A stretch of DNA of 64,000 nucleotides from Antitrichia curtipendula (GCA_951230915.1 OX579636.1:40427912-40491911), one strand, 5' to 3'; counted from the stretch's first letter, positions 11,079 through 25,305 are shown. Notes: generated by a model not told the origin, from the sequence alone. Made by a program: numbers and translations.

Positions 11079-13386
11079 TACATACACTATAATTTTATCA
11101 TTTATGAATTTAACAATAATTTATTGTTAAAGCTAACACAAATTGCTTCAAAAATTGCTTAAAATTATTGTAAAATCATTTCAATCAGCTCATGGTGGGT
11201 TTGTGATTGTTGCTTAGAAAGCAATGGGCTTGAGCCATTGAAGAATGGTGGGCCTTAATTAGTTTTTTTTTTATACACTAATTCATCAATAGTAATAAAT
11301 TCCATTTGAAACTTGAGTTTAGGCATTCAAATTGCAATGGTTCACTTCCATTATAAATGACTCCATTTGTTTTATTTTTAAGTCATTGTAAAAAAATTTG
11401 ATATTGCATGTTTAAATTATATTTTATTGACATGATTGACCCTAAAACATTTACATGTATGATTTTGAAGTTTTTTGGTTGTTGACAACAATGGAAGGTA
11501 GGTTCAGTATTATATGGTGACTAATTAACTAAAGCTAGTATATGTAATTTGATAGATAATAAAATAAAATAATTCTATACAAAAAAATTAAAGAATATCC
11601 TACAAATTCCTAAAATTTGTCATTTATTTTTTGAAATATTTATTTTTACGGTAATCATGTTTTTAGCTCACAATATCCCATCACCCTAATGCAGATTGAC
11701 CTAGTGCAAAGTTTGTTCTAAAATGGCAAAATAAGAAACTAAAAATTTAAAGGGAAGAGTATAAGCCCTAACCATCCCTGAAAATTGTGTTTCTTTTTTC
11801 ATTAAAAACAACAAATTGAATACATCATCTCTTTTGGGAAATCCTAATTCTTAAAAAGCCAAAAGCTAAATTTTTTTTTTGAAAGATCAAATCTACTCCA
11901 CATCAAATTATCATTTGTCGTGCCTTTTCAAAACTAGTGTCCAAAATTTATTGGGACTAATGGAGTTGTTCAAAAAAATTATATTTTAGCTAGGAAAATT
12001 TTGAAAACCACTTAGTTGGTACTTACAATTGCACCAAAGACTAGCTACATTGGCATTTATGAAGAAATTCAAGTAGTGGCTTCTACTTTTTTAATTCAAG
12101 AATATCTATATGAAATCATTTCTATTAATGCCTCTTACAATGAGGTTTTTACATTATACATAGCTATTTTTTTGGACATTTACATCTAATATCACGTAAA
12201 TTATATACCTGCCAAATTTCAAAATTATAAGAGGAGTTGTGCACATGTTGCTCGAAGTTGCTTAGGCTGTCCCAATTAGAAGTTTAAGGCACCATAACTC
12301 TTGATCCATGCATCCGATTGGAAAAAAAAATTATATTACCATAAAAGAGATACATGTTTACACCTTGTGCTAGAATTTGAAGAACATCTGCTAAAAATGA
12401 CTTCATACACACCTACTTGAGATCACATGCATTCGTTCAGCAATCATTTGGTTCTATAGAGGTTAATAAAACAACATTTCCAAATTACTTTCCTCCAATA
12501 ATAAAGAGGCTATGTTTAATCAATTACCATATCTAACATTGATCCCAAATTTTGTCACCCATTCTAAAAATGCATTTCATTTTGTCATCCATTTTAGCCC
12601 AATTGTTGTGGTTTATATTGCCCTACACTAACAATTTTTAGTGTTTACAAATGGCATCTTCAAAGTGTATTTCTTCAAATAGTAGAGAGGTTACATGTTA
12701 GGGATATTGACTAAGAGTGACCATCTTGAATGTAAACATTGCATTCATTTCAATTGCAACTTTAAATGCACGTACCTTAGTCCAATCCCGTATGTACCAC
12801 TATAGCCTTAATTACAAATTTTTCTCTCCATTTCTCTCCATTTCATTTTAAATTTGCATCCTCTCTATCATTCTATCATTCTTATAGCTATACAAATTTA
12901 TCCTAATAGAGTGTATAATACTCATTTACTAGAACCATACACCTTTAAATTAGACTGCAAGTTTGAAATATTATTGAATTTCCACCAACGTCTGGGGAGA
13001 CTTGTTGGTTAGTTCATCGTTAGCTAGTGCCCTTGGAAAAACAATCAAGTTGAAGTGTCAAAATGGAGGATCCAAAATCAAACAAAAAATTGGTGAAATC
13101 AGCAATCAGCCAGTGTGCAAAAATAAAAGTTAGATATATAGTTGTTGCTCCCATGAAATTTTCAGATTTTTGCCACTTGTCATTTCAAATCCAAGGCTAA
13201 TACCTAGGTTGATGGAGGCAAGGTGGGTATCGCTTTAGGATTGGCCATTCAAGGGCTTAGAAGACTTGAACAAGGCAAGGGTAGGTATCACTTCAGGATT
13301 GGTCTTGGCGGTCTGCCCATGCTCCATCATCCATGTCTGCCCGATGCAATGAAATCTACAATTTTAGTTTCAAAACTGTCATGTCT
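9812..13386. other. AT-rich intergenic sequence with degenerate repeats, no gene seen
   Basis: About 3.6 kb with no gene. The stretch 12280-12430 is similar to 30530-30660 inside the TTAA element at 29763 (gatccatgcatccgattgga; acatgtttacacc), so at least part is an eroded copy of that family. T- and AT-rich simple sequence occurs at 10620-10700 and 11040-11090. Confidence 0.5.
11048..11090. repeat. (TA)n microsatellite
   Basis: An uninterrupted run of alternating TA of about 24 bases followed by imperfect ATAC/ATAT units. Confidence 0.9.
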
Positions 13387-13965
13387 TTAACCCTTAAAGT
13401 CCCAAGGTCATTTTTCTGTCAAAAAACACTCAAAACTGCCATTTCTGTTGCATTCACCCAAGAAAGCAAAAGATACATTTTTTAAAGAATCTAACTGTAG
13501 GATCTCGTACTTCACTTGTCTGAGATCATGTGGTAAAAATTTCATCAAATTTGATCATATGGATTGAAAGATATCAACATTCAAAGTTGGACAAATTTTT
13601 TTTTTTCAAGAACATCCTTAGATTGTCCGAAAAACAAGATCATCCATAACTTTCTCATCACTAGTCCAAATAGAATGATTCAAAGTTTTACATGTAGACA
13701 AAAATATAATATGTTAGGAAAAAAAATTAAAATTCTTTTTTGTGATTTTTTGGGGCTGCCCGCCGACCTCCATTTCTGGCTTTTTGTGCAATAACTTTTG
13801 CTTCCGGGCACTGACTGAAATAAAAAAATTATATTCCCAAGAAGCTTATGTGTTTTTCTAGCTTTACTCAAAGTTTTAGTAAATTATGATGAGTATTGAG
13901 ACCATATGAGCCTACCTAAAGTTGCAATTTGACCCCTGTAAAGCCAATGGGACTTTAGGGGTTAA
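13387..13965. mobile_element. TTAA-flanked non-autonomous element, subfamily B
   Basis: TTAA at both ends (13387-13390 and 13962-13965). Left end CCCTTAAAGTCCCAAGG, right end the complement of CCCCTAAAGTCCCATTGG. The interior matches the element at 15600-16530 over long stretches (gcccgccga; tgcaataacttttgct). 76- and 63-codon ORFs in it have no domain and overlap on opposite strands. Confidence 0.75.
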
Positions 13966-14800
13966 AAGACAAGAATTGTAGCCTGTGCAAATTTTAAGTT
14001 GAAGAAAAATTTGATTTATGAACCTTGAGATTTTAACAATGAGAGGATGCAACCAGTGCCCTTGGAAAAAACACCCAACTAGCTTCTTCTACACATAAGA
14101 GACAAATTACCAGGGCAGCTCCAAAAACGCAGATTTCCACCCCTACCAAATCAATTTTTTTCCCCTAGTAACACTAATATCGCACCCTCACTAATAATTC
14201 GTATAACGTACTGTCTGCGTGGGTGGGCAAGTTGTGCCTACTGACCCAGATTCTGTCCCTTTAAATTTGAGTTCCTGCCATTTATAGCGAGGCAATGATT
14301 CGGGTGCCAGGAATTTGCCATCCCAGCCTCCGTCTGTTCTGTTTGACTGTTTCCTTCCGTGAAAAAGGAAAAAGCCACCGGAACACAAAAATAAATCTAA
14401 ATCAAATCAAATAAAGTCATAGTAAAGGTTAAAAAAAATCTAAAACCTGAAAAATCCAAAATTAATAAACAAGGGTCTCCCTGCCACGCAATATCTTCCA
14501 GGGCATTTGTACGGGCACGGGTACATGGGCACTCCCGTTTATAGGTTTTCTATATTTGCAACAGGGCTAGGCCACACTGCATCTATTGAAAAGTTCCCCG
14601 GGGGTTGTTGGGGTTGGTGGTTGGTAGTGCTCCGTATTATTTTACCATTCTTTGCAATTGGATGGGCGTTTCTTTTTGTGCCAAAAATAAATTAATAATT
14701 CCGTGGGAAAAAACGTTGCAGTGGTGCTTCAGTTATTAGTTCTGGCTTATTCATCACGGATATAAATTTGGAAATTTTGAATCAGGGAAACTCAAAATAT
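13966..14800. other. Intergenic sequence, no gene seen
   Basis: Contains a less AT-rich patch at 14190-14390 and 14480-14640 with 60-65-codon ORFs that I do not recognise. No splice-linked coding structure was found. Confidence 0.4.
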
Positions 14801-15113
14801 TAAGGTAAGTCTGCTCTTAAAGCGACCATTTAAGAGCTGATCATGTATTTCGGGGAAGCTAAACTACTCAAATCAATTTTCAGTAAATTTTCATAGGAAG
14901 AATGGAGGAATTGGCATATAACCCAAGTTGTTTCATGTTTTTCGGACATTTGTAGAATAAGTTAGAAATTTTCAAAGATTATTGTTGTAGGCACCTATTT
15001 GTGATCATAGGTCTCTCAAAATCTGTTCCATTGCAACTTGTAAAGAGGTGTGGGGAAACCAAAGAGATTGAGCGGTTTGAAGAAGATGGGCACTTCTAGA
15101 GCAAACTACCTTA
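14801..15113. mobile_element. TAAGGTAG-family MITE-like element
   Basis: Ends TAAGGTAAGTCTGCTCTTAA and the complement of TAAGGTAGTTTGCTCTAGAA. Closely matches 56189-56601, including 'gcgaccatttaagagctgat' and 'aacttgtaaagag'. 313 bp. Confidence 0.8.
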
Positions 15114-15123
15114 GAGAGAGAGT

Positions 15124-15454
15124 TACGGTAGGAGGTCCATAATGGACCATCTAAGGGTTGGAATTGAATTTTGTGGAGGTGAAACATCTTGCAATATTTT
15201 CCTATAAATTTTGCTTGAAAGATAAGTGGAAATTGACATCTAGCCCAAGTCGATTCATATTTTTTGGAGCTTTGTGGAATTTATTATGAAATTTTGAAGT
15301 TGAAATGACATAGGGCTCTAAAATGGCTCACCTCCTAAAACGTACATTGTCTGTACATTGCTGAAGGCTATGAAAAAGTAAAATGTACAAATAGTGTACA
15401 TTTAAGGAGGTGGGCCATTTTAGAGCTTGGGCCATTTTGGAACCTCCTACCTTA
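15124..15454. mobile_element. TAAGGTAG-family MITE-like element
   Basis: Begins TACGGTAGGAGGTCC and ends GGAACCTCCTACCTTA. Nearly the same as 41832-42165, with which it shares 'agggttggaattgaatttt' and the internal TGTACA palindromes. Ten bases separate it from the previous copy. Confidence 0.8.
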
Positions 15455-15599
15455 GTTGAATATGAAGTTAACTACTCCACTATAGTACTTTAGGGCCGGG
15501 TTTTTTTTTACATTTATATAGTCCTCCCTAAGAAAGTTTTGGAGTTTTTACGCCTTTGGATCAAAGAAGACCAATGTAGGTGGTCCGTAAATTGTCCCT

Positions 15600-16530
15600 T
15601 TAACCCCTAAAGTCCCAAGGCCATTTTTCCATCAAAAAACACTCAAAATTGCCATTTCTAGAGCAAAGAGCAAAAAAACAAATTTAATATTTATTTTGCA
15701 TATTTAACCGTAGGATCTTGTACTAGACTAGTGTAAGAATGTGTGGAAAAAATTTCAGAAATTTTGACCATGTAGATTGCAAGATATTTGCATTTAAAGT
15801 GAAGGAATCTAGTTTTTTTGTACCTTGCTCAACTACATTTTTTGGCTTTGAACCTTTTTAACTTAAAATTTTTGCTCTAATGATTTTGAAAGTCTAATTT
15901 TTTATAATGAAGAATTGAGTTGAGAATCTAGAAAAAAAAATTTAAGAAGAAACACTTAGTTTTCACTCATTAAAAAATTGTTAAGTAGAAGTAGGTGCAA
16001 GATTGAAGGAAAAATTAAATCATTAATAGCTCTAAGATAGAATTGAAATATACTAATCTCAACGGTGAGATTGTTCTAGCAAGAAATCTTGACCTTGTGA
16101 AACGTTTTTTTTTTTTAAATTGTTAAAATTGAGTTCAGAAACGAGTCCTACAAGTTATTTTTTCAAAAAGATGCTCTAACTGCCCAAAAAATAAGATTGA
16201 CCATAACTTTTGCATAACAAATCCAAATGGAATGAATCAAAGCTCCCCATGTAAATAAAAATAAAATCTATATGAAACAAATTTTTTAAATTTTAAATTT
16301 AAAGTTTTTTTGAGGATTTTTTTCTGCCCGCCGAACTAAAATTTGGGGTTTTTGTGCCATAACTTTTGCTCATGGGCACCGATTGAAATAAAAATTACAC
16401 TTTCAGAAAGCTAATGTGATTCTCTATCTTCACAAAAAAATTCAAAAAATCGCAAAAAATATTGAGACCGTAGGAGCCTGCCTGAAATCCATTTTGTCCC
16501 CCGAGGGGACAATTGGGACTTTAGGGGTTA
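15600..16530. mobile_element. TTAA-type non-autonomous element, subfamily B
   Basis: Left end TTAACCCCTAAAGTCCCAAGG at 15600; right end TTGGGACTTTAGGGGTTA at 16530, where the last A of the expected TTAA has become G. 931 bp, AT-rich, non-coding; the interior is shared with 13387-13965. Confidence 0.75.
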
Positions 16531-16531
16531 G

Positions 16532-17559
16532 TTAACCCTCATGATCCAAGTGATCATTTTTTGGTCGCTTTTCCTCTTTTTGAGCTGTCCATTCTCAAAA
16601 TTTGAGTTTTTTCAAAATAAAAACGATCTCTCAGAGAATAGAATAGACTACATTATAAATCCATTGGATGTAGTTTCATCAAAATCCGAGTTAAATTCCA
16701 CCTTGTGGAACATATTTAAGTTGAATGTTGTGATTCAATTCACAACTTATGTTTTTCATGGGGCACTTTTTTTTTTTCTTCTTGAAACACATGGACAATT
16801 TTCATTGATAGAGGAAACAGTACACAACAACCAGAGGAAAGTATTCCCGGCAGATCATTTTTTTTTTTTGACTTTTTAACATTTTGACTTCTTCAAGTTG
16901 CACGATTTCACCTAAAACTCAAGTTCAAACGAACCAACTCAGAGCCAGGGTCCGGACCCGACCACACAAAAACAAACCACTACTAAGCCAGAGCACAACT
17001 GCCTCTTAGACGAAGGCTCCCAGCTCATGGGGCACTTTAGGCATGGACTAAAAAGTTAGCCAACCAATGTGATTGTTGGCTACCTTAGAAAGGGCAAATC
17101 TAAGGAGCTCAAGGAGAAGGCAAGTGTGCCCATTCTTGTTTTTTTCTTACAAACACTAATCTCATTTCAATGACCACTGTGCATTGCAAACTCCACCCAA
17201 AACTGAAAAATGAACAAAATGTTGTGAAACTTTAAATGAGCATTTTCAACTCTCTTTTCTATCATTGAGCATAGAAAGGTAATAATTTCAAAATATTCTT
17301 ACTAAAATATGCTCCTTGAAATTGCGTTGCCCCTATTTTTGCAGTGACCCAAATAAAACTTTAAACCTTAAATATCTATTGAATTGTGTTGTTAAATAAT
17401 ATAAAAAATTTAGACGTACTTACTTTCAGTGTGAACTACAAGCCCCTATGGTTACATTCTATCCGATCTCAAGAAAAAATGAACAAACAAATTGTTCAAG
17501 TTCTTGACAATTTTGGCCTATTTTGAAAGTACACTCCCTCTGGGTCATTAGGGGTTAAG
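16532..17559. mobile_element. TTAA-type non-autonomous element directly abutting the previous one
   Basis: Left end TTAACCCTCATGATCC at 16532; right end is the complement of TTAACCCCTAATGACCC, ending in TTAA at 17556-17559. It begins one base after the neighbouring element stops. A 112-codon ORF at 16541-16879 starts inside the terminal repeat and is hydrophobic only because of T-runs; I do not regard it as a gene. Confidence 0.65.
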
Positions 17560-20500
17560 CTTATTTACCTCATCAATGACAGTAATAGATTTTTCAATGA
17601 ACATGTCACTCATTCCTAGATAGGAGACGCATTTAGAACAAGGTCAATTTATGAGCATCCTACCTTCATTGTGGTTATGCCCAATGAACTTAGTTTCCTT
17701 CCATTTCTAGTTTGCATAGGCCTAAACCCTAGACATAGTGAATTGACCCCTATTTGTTTAAATCTTTTTCACCGTTAGGAAAATGAATGAAATTTATTAT
17801 TAACCAATGACGATAAAATTTGGAAAAAGGCATGTTTGGAATCATAGACCCAATTTAATAAAGACAAGTGTGAATATACAAAAAATAACCATTTTAGTAT
17901 AGGGGGCAAATTTTTACATTTATTTGTTCTCCCTTAAAGTTCATCATTCACTTTGTACACTAAAAACATTGACTATAATGTAAGCTAGAAAATTTCATTG
18001 ACGCTAAGTATAATTTTGTTTTGCTCTAGATTTTACTTTTCATTCATATTTTGGACACAAATGAAAAAAAAACTCACTACAAAAGGGCCAAAAGCCAGAT
18101 ACTACACAAGCATACACAAGCATACAACATGATTTTTTTGCACAAATTTTAGCCAAATGGGTAGATCATTTTATTGTTTATTTTCACAAAACAAGCTTTT
18201 GAGACAATAAATCAATTTGTTACAATGTGCTTACAAGTAGCAATTGTGAATAAATTAGCCAAAAATGTACTAAATATAGCAAGTTTTGTTGTGAATTTAT
18301 CATTGATTTTGGAATGGTTCAGTAAAAATGGCTAGACAAATTTAAAGACTATTGCAATTTTACAAATTTTGAAAAATCTAAAAAAATTACTTATCAATAG
18401 GATGGTTGTCTACCTCAACTTGTAAAGCTCAATACAGGCATAATTCTAATCAAATACGATTCTTCTAAAAGTGCAAAATCTAGAAGCAAGCTATCAATAA
18501 TTTTGGAAATTTTGCAGAAGAAGAATTAGTGATTAGAGTTTTTTGTACTGTTCCGTCAAAAATCCTTTATCTAGTAAAATACGGCACTGTCTAGAATCCA
18601 AAATTGCTTCAAAATACTAATTTAAAAAAAAAAGGCTAGAATTTTCATTAAATTTTTTTTGGATGAATCCAAAATTAAAATCTTTTAGTTAACTTAATCA
18701 AGTGTATCCTCTTAAGATTTATTAAAAACAATTTCCTCTAATTGCAAGATCACAAAGCCTAAATTGTAAAAATATTGTTTTAGTCCATTCCAAATATGAA
18801 ATTCTCATGTTTAGCGTTTTATGTAAAACATTTGTATGCTTGACGACTTTCACATTTGATGAACATGTTGGAAAATGAGGTGAGGATTCATAGAAAAAAA
18901 TTCATTTACCCCCTTATAATTATCTTCTGAAAAAAAGACAATAGAAGGAGGTTTAGGATGAAAAAACAAACTAAGTAGCTAAAGATTTTGTCTTGAAGAT
19001 GTGAAATGTCAAGCCCAATAATGACAATATTCAACCCCTAAAGTTTCATTGTACTTTGGTCTCAATTTTTGTTGTAATTTTTTTATAAAAATTTGAAGAC
19101 ATAAAAACATATTAGTGTGGAGGAAATATAATTATTATTTCAATTAGTGCATGAGAATGAAAGTTATGTCATCTTAAATTTTAACCAGGGTTTGTCAATC
19201 AACTAAAAAAAATCACAAAAAGTCAAAATAATATTTTGAAAAATTTAAATCTTATACAAAATATTTTGGTCTACATCCAAATATTTTATTCATTCTACTT
19301 GGACCAATGACAATGAAGTTATAGACAATCTTGTTTCTCGGTCAATCTAAGCATCTTCTTGAAAAATAATATATAGGATTTATTTTTTAACTCAATTTTT
19401 TAAATTAAAAATATATATTAATCCAATTTAGTTTACTTGCTAGAAGAATTTCATTTTTGGAATTATAAAGTTTCAATTCTATCTTAAACCTATTAACATT
19501 TGAGTTTCTCCTTCAATCATTTACCCACTTCTATTTAATAACCTTTAAATCTAATGTGTATTTTTTGAATTTTTTTCCTAGACTTTAAATCAATTCTTCA
19601 ATATTAAATTTTTTAACTAAATATTAGTAGTGCAAAAAATTTAAGCTGAGAAGATTTAAAGCCTCAAAGTCTAGTAAAAGAAAGTGCAAGAACCCCTGTT
19701 TTCTTCACTTCAAATGAAAATATCTTGCAGTCTACGTGGTCAAATTTTTTGAAATTTTGTCTATACATTTTTATACCAATGCAATGCAAGAACCTATGCT
19801 TAGAAATGCAAAAAGAAAATTTCTAAATTTGTTTTTGCACTTTGCAATAGAAATGATAATTTTGAGTGGAAATTGATAGAAAAAAGGCCTTTTGCTTTAA
19901 AAAAAATTCTATTGTTTCAATCTTTTTGAAAATTGGCATGCATGCTTTTGACTATTCATAACACCATTTGGTCAAAATTGACAAACTCTTCTATTGTGAA
20001 AATATGAGATATAGACCCCCAAAGCCATTATGCCCATGAAAAAACACTACTATTTTTTCAAAAATTAAACTTTGATTGGAGACATCTCAAAAGTTGTAAA
20101 GTCAAAATCTTTGAAAACTGAAAGGTACACTATTTTGATAGTGGTAAATAAGATCATAAGGTTAGATGTTCTAAAACATTATTTAAAAAGTTATTATACT
20201 TTCATTTCAGAAGGAATATTAAAAAATAAATAAAATTTGGAAGTAACAATAAAAATTTGGAAGTCATTTCCTATGTGTTTCTTTAATTTTTAATGAATTA
20301 GAGAAACACCTTCCAACTTAATTTAGCCATCCTTGCCCGTCAAACCAAAATCATTATAACTTTCATATCATTAAATAGAAGAGAATGATTTTAAAACTTT
20401 TAATATACACATAGATTTATACTACCAAGTAAAATAATTAATTTAAAAATAAATGAAAATCTAGCTATCCAATTTGTCTTTGAAATTAATGAAAAAAACT

Positions 20501-20703
20501 TATTGCTTTTGCATTACTTATTACAAGTTTAGAACAAGATGAAACAAATTTTTTTATGTAAAAGATTATGATTTGAAGCTATTCAAAATAATTAAAACAA
20601 TACCAAAATATATTGAGTCATTAGAATTTGTAAAACTAAAGAAAGTAGATTCTTTTTTCTTTAGGTATATATTGAAAAAATAACTTGCAACTAAATCCAA
20701 GCA
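17560..20703. other. AT-rich repeat-derived intergenic sequence, no gene seen
   Basis: No gene. The part 19030-20030 contains, in inverted order, words typical of subfamily B TTAA elements (compare cttgcagtctacgtggtc at about 19722 with the complement of 15760-15790), so it is an eroded copy of that family. Confidence 0.5.
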
Positions 20704-21253
20704 TTAACCTCTAAAGGACAAGTGACCATTCAGTGTATGTAAGAAATCTTGAGTAGTTGCTCACAAAGTCAAATTCAATCAAGATGTTCAAATTTTTTTG
20801 ACACAAGTTGTGAACATGTATCCCTTAATGGGAATATAATTTTTTTAAATTGAGTACTAAAATAAAAATAATTATGTTACCCAAAACTTTTGGGACAACA
20901 CAAGTTGCATGTATAAAATGCCGTCTTTACTCTTGAACTTTGGCAGGTATGTAACTAATATGATAGAAGATGCCGCAAATACTAAAAAATCCATGTATAG
21001 TGCAAACATCTCATTCTACAAGGAGTTAAAGTGTGTTGACCTTGTTGGAAAAAAAACCTTTTTTTCTAACTTCAAACATTGTAATCTTCAATCCGTCCTT
21101 TCAAAGTTTCTTGAATTTTCTCCCATGATAATCTAGTATAGTACAAATTTGTACAAATCTTTTTATAATCTTTTTTTTTTCTCTCACTACCGTAAAAAGT
21201 AACAATTTCAAATAATTTTTGCCTATAGTGTGCCTTGGTCTTTTAGGAGTTAA
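20704..21253. mobile_element. TTAA-flanked non-autonomous element
   Basis: TTAA at 20704-20707 and 21250-21253. Left end CCTCTAAAGGACAAG, right end the complement of CTCCTAAAAGACCAAGG. 550 bp. A 75-codon ORF inside has no recognisable domain. Confidence 0.7.
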
Positions 21254-24200
21254 ATGCATGTTTCATCCAAAAGTTGGAGTTTTTGGGATTATCTTTGTAC
21301 TAGAATGGATGAACTTAAATAATTTATACAAAAAATTTGGACATGTATTAATTATTACTTTCATCTCTTTGCAAATATGCAAGTTTTAAAGAAAATGCAT
21401 AACATTGAATTCAAAAAATGATTCTCTATTTGAAGAACATAACACAACACTTCAAAGTTTAATGCCTATTTGATGTTAATAAATATAGATAAAATATTCA
21501 TGTATACCAACCAAATTTTGCAAACCATGTTGACAATAATTGTAACTTTTTGAATTGAATTGTATGTATGTCTTCAAAATAATTCTATGCCTCTCAAATA
21601 AGGTGCAAATAAGGTGGAATTGTGAGCTAGGACAATGGATTTGGCTCATCTTTCAAGCACAATGTTAGAATTTGCAAAACAACACTTTCCAAATGTTAAA
21701 TAAATGAAAGGCTTCATAAAATTTGAAACATAATTACGCATAAAATGTAGTACAAAGGAAGGATATAAAATTGTTTTTCAATGATAATTTATATATTTAT
21801 TTACATTATGGTTATTGTTAATGCTGAATTCCATAAAATTTGAGGAACTTAAAACAATATTTCAAGTTTATAACAATAATTACATTCTACAATAAGGCCA
21901 TAAATTTTATTTTTTATTTTTTATTACGTTAATTATATTAATGAATTTTATAAACTCCTAAAGAACAAGGAATTTTAGGTAGGCTAGTGTGACCTCGATT
22001 TGTGTCATTATTTTTTGAAACTTTTTGGAAGAAAGAAAATCACATTAACTTTTTAGGAAATATAATTTTTATTTCAAACAGTGCAATGAGAGCAAAAATT
22101 ATGTCACCCTAAGTTCCTAAAGTAGTTTGCCGAGCAAGGAAAAAATGCACCAAAAAATTGAATAATTTCAAATTTCAAATTTTTTCAAAGATTGTAGTTT
22201 TGTTTACATATGAAGCTTTGATTCATTCTATTTGGATTAATGATGTGAAAGTTATGGAACATTTTGTTTTGAAAACAATCATTATATCATCTTGAAAAAA
22301 TAACTTATATGATTCAATTATGAACTCAATTTTCACAATTAAGAAGAATAAAAAAATTCCATATAGTTTAGCTTGCTTGCTAAAACAATCTCACCTTGGA
22401 GATTAATGTATGTTAATTCCATCAGAAGCTATTAACAATTTAGATTTTCATTCTATCCCTTACCTACTTCTATTTAACAATTTTCTTAAGAATAAAAATC
22501 AAATTGTTGAATTTGAGGGTTTTTAAAAATTCTCAACTCAATTCTTGAAGATAAAAAATAGAAATTGAACATTATTTGTAGTGCAAATTTTTTGAGTTAA
22601 AGAAGATTAAAAAGTCTTGTTATTTAGTAACGCAAGAAACAAAATTTTATAAAATATTGACTAGAAATTTGGAATTTTTTTTTTGCAACCATGGAGTGCT
22701 AATTGCCTAATTTTAGAATGATGCTATTAAAAATATGCACTATGATGTTCAATACTATAATAAAAATTTAGAGAGTTTTTCAAAATTTGAGCATATATTG
22801 CATTTAATACAAATTGTTTCACTTTTTATTTGAAAATTCATAATAACTTCAAAATTTTACCCAAATTAATGTGAAAATTTTACAACTAGTAGAAGACATG
22901 TCATCAGATCCTCGAAAAATAAATACAAATAATCAAATTCATAAGTACTTGCAAATGAAGTTTAAAAAAACAATCATAGTCTCGTTGTATGAGGATTAAA
23001 AGTCCCTAAAAGAATCCCAAAGATTCTAACTGTTGTCGTAATGTGGGCAGTCTACTAGTTTAAGTTTAGTCATCTTATTACATTTAAGTTGGTTACAAGT
23101 TGAAGGGATGGTAGTGGAAGCCAAAAGGTTGTTAGGCTTGGTAAGAAGGTAGAATAGGGCATTTGTCCCATATTATTGGTAGCCTTTAGCTTCCATCATT
23201 GGAGCTCTCCTGTCTTTGACTCTTATTTAGGTATTTGGCTTTTTCTTTTGACTTGGATGAACTTGGTTTGGATAAAGCCTTGTAATCTAAGTTGGGAGGA
23301 GTTGAGATCAATTTAATATATCATCACTCTTGGAATCATATCTTTTTGCGTGTTATTGAGTAATTTGTGGTCTTGCGGATTGCTTTACTTTTACTTTTTG
23401 TATTCTTGAGAGGTTTAAACTTTAGAGCTTGAGAAGGTGCAATACGTCCAAGAGAGGGATTCAAGTGCTACTGCATCTTATGAATTTTGAGAGTTAACAT
23501 CAAGGATTTGGATTACGGGTGAATGAAATTTGCTAAAGCCACATCATTGTTCTATTTTTTTTTGTGGGAACTATTTTTTTTGTATTTCTTCCCCTTTACA
23601 AACATTTACTACATCTAATAACCATGTGCTTTTCCGGATAGGTAGCAAACTTCACGACCCCATATGGTTGCAAAGTATGTCCTTTAGATTCTCATATTTT
23701 TTTGAATCCAAATTCCAATCCAATTTTTTATGGCCTTGATGTAAGAAAATAATTGAACCAAAGTTTTCCATTGGTTCCTCCCCTAAAATTTCAACTCTTT
23801 GAATTGAAAAGACATTGAAATCTCTATGGACCTCAATTTTAGTGGTGTGACTTCAAAATTCCATAATTTGGTTGTGGCTTTATGCCACTATTTTTGTAAT
23901 GCCTTCATTCCACCATTTTCTTAGTTGTGAATTCAATGTTGAAATGAAGCCATGACAAAAAATGGTAGCATGAAGCAATGACAAAAATTGAACTCTATGG
24001 TCACAAAGTGAACCCTCTATTTGTCAAAAACTTGAGGGTCACTCTAATAATTGGCTAAATTAGGTCCAATTTAAAGATTGTCATTGAAATTTTTTAGCAA
24101 TTTGAACTTTAGATCTACAATTCCGGAATGATGATTTTCTAATTCTATTGTGAGACGATAAAGACATTTGTTCTTCGATGATTTGCACTATATTACAAAT

Positions 24201-25140
24201 ATAAAGGTAAAATTTTTAAGTTTTTTTAGCATCAATTACATTTGATATGAATTGTTCCATTCCAAAATTCATAGTCATTTCAAATTTTTATACAAAAAGA
24301 TGCAAATTTTTTCAACCAATAGAAGACATATAATCACGTTAGTGGCAAATAAATACAAAAAATAACGTTCATAGGTACTTGCAAATGAAGTTTGAAAAAG
24401 TGATAATAAGCTCATCTTTTGAAGGCTATGAGTATGTAGGCTTCACTTGACGTGGAAGTCTTCGTAACCATGAACTTGTTATGGTGGACTTTGGAGGTGT
24501 ATGTTGACCAATAGCCAACGTTGGACCCTATATTTGTCAATACAAATAACTTCAATGATTTGAACCTCATCGGTTGGCTTAAAAATCTTTCAACTCTCAA
24601 AATTTTATTTTTTAGCTTTTGTTTTGTGAAATAACTGATTACTTTCAAAGGCTTGTAAGTCAAAATCATGTATTTGTATGCCTTTCAACTTTCGGGATCA
24701 TGTTAAAAAGCTTGTTGAATGTATGTATAAAAATTTCAGTCCAATTGGACCTATGTATCATGGTTGCCCCAAATCGCATGTAACTAAAAAAATATATCTT
24801 TTTTAGACATAAATTTTTAAGCATGACTTGCATTGGTCTCAAGTTTTCTAAGCATTAAGCTAGTAGTGAAATACACATTTGGTAAAAAAATTCACAAAAA
24901 TCCAACAAATATTACACCAGGAAGGGCCTGCCCCAATGTGGAAAATGACTTGAAATCATGCCTTAAGGTTTTAAGGGTTAAATGAATGATTATAGAGCGT
25001 CTTTGTCCATCCTATTCATTGCCCAAAACTAAGTGTCTAATTTAGGAGTAGATATGGTAGTTCCTCTACAAAGCATTGAGGGAAGATTGAACCCCTTATT
25101 GCCACATAGTTTATCCCTAGGAATAACACCAATTTTTAAA
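21254..25140. other. AT-rich intergenic sequence, no gene seen
   Basis: Almost 4 kb with no coding signal. Partial family ends are visible: CTCCTAAAGAACAAGG at about 21955 and TTTTAAGGGTTAA ending at about 24980. They look like outer ends of further decayed TTAA elements, but I could not pair them confidently. Confidence 0.45.
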
Positions 25141-25147
25141 ATTTGCC

Positions 25148-25305
25148 AGCCATGATAAAATTTGCAAATTCAGAATTCATATTTGCAATCAGGATCCCCA
25201 CAATATCTAGGAGAGGTGAAGAAGTACAAAATTTACGCAGCACAAAATAGGGGGCAATATTTACATTTACCCTTGCCTGGGGCAATCCTCCCTGGTCTCC
25301 ACAAG
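25148..25305. repeat. Dispersed repeat shared with 56980-57305
   Basis: The order 'aattcatatttgcaatca', then a cccc block, then 'agaagtacaaaattta', then 'ggggcaatatttacatttac' is repeated at 56998-57290 with an extra central segment there. Non-coding; class unknown. Confidence 0.6.

Noticed and set aside
16541..16879. 112-codon ORF with hydrophobic stretches
   Set aside because: It starts in the terminal repeat of a TTAA element, and the hydrophobicity is due to T-runs. No similarity or splice context.
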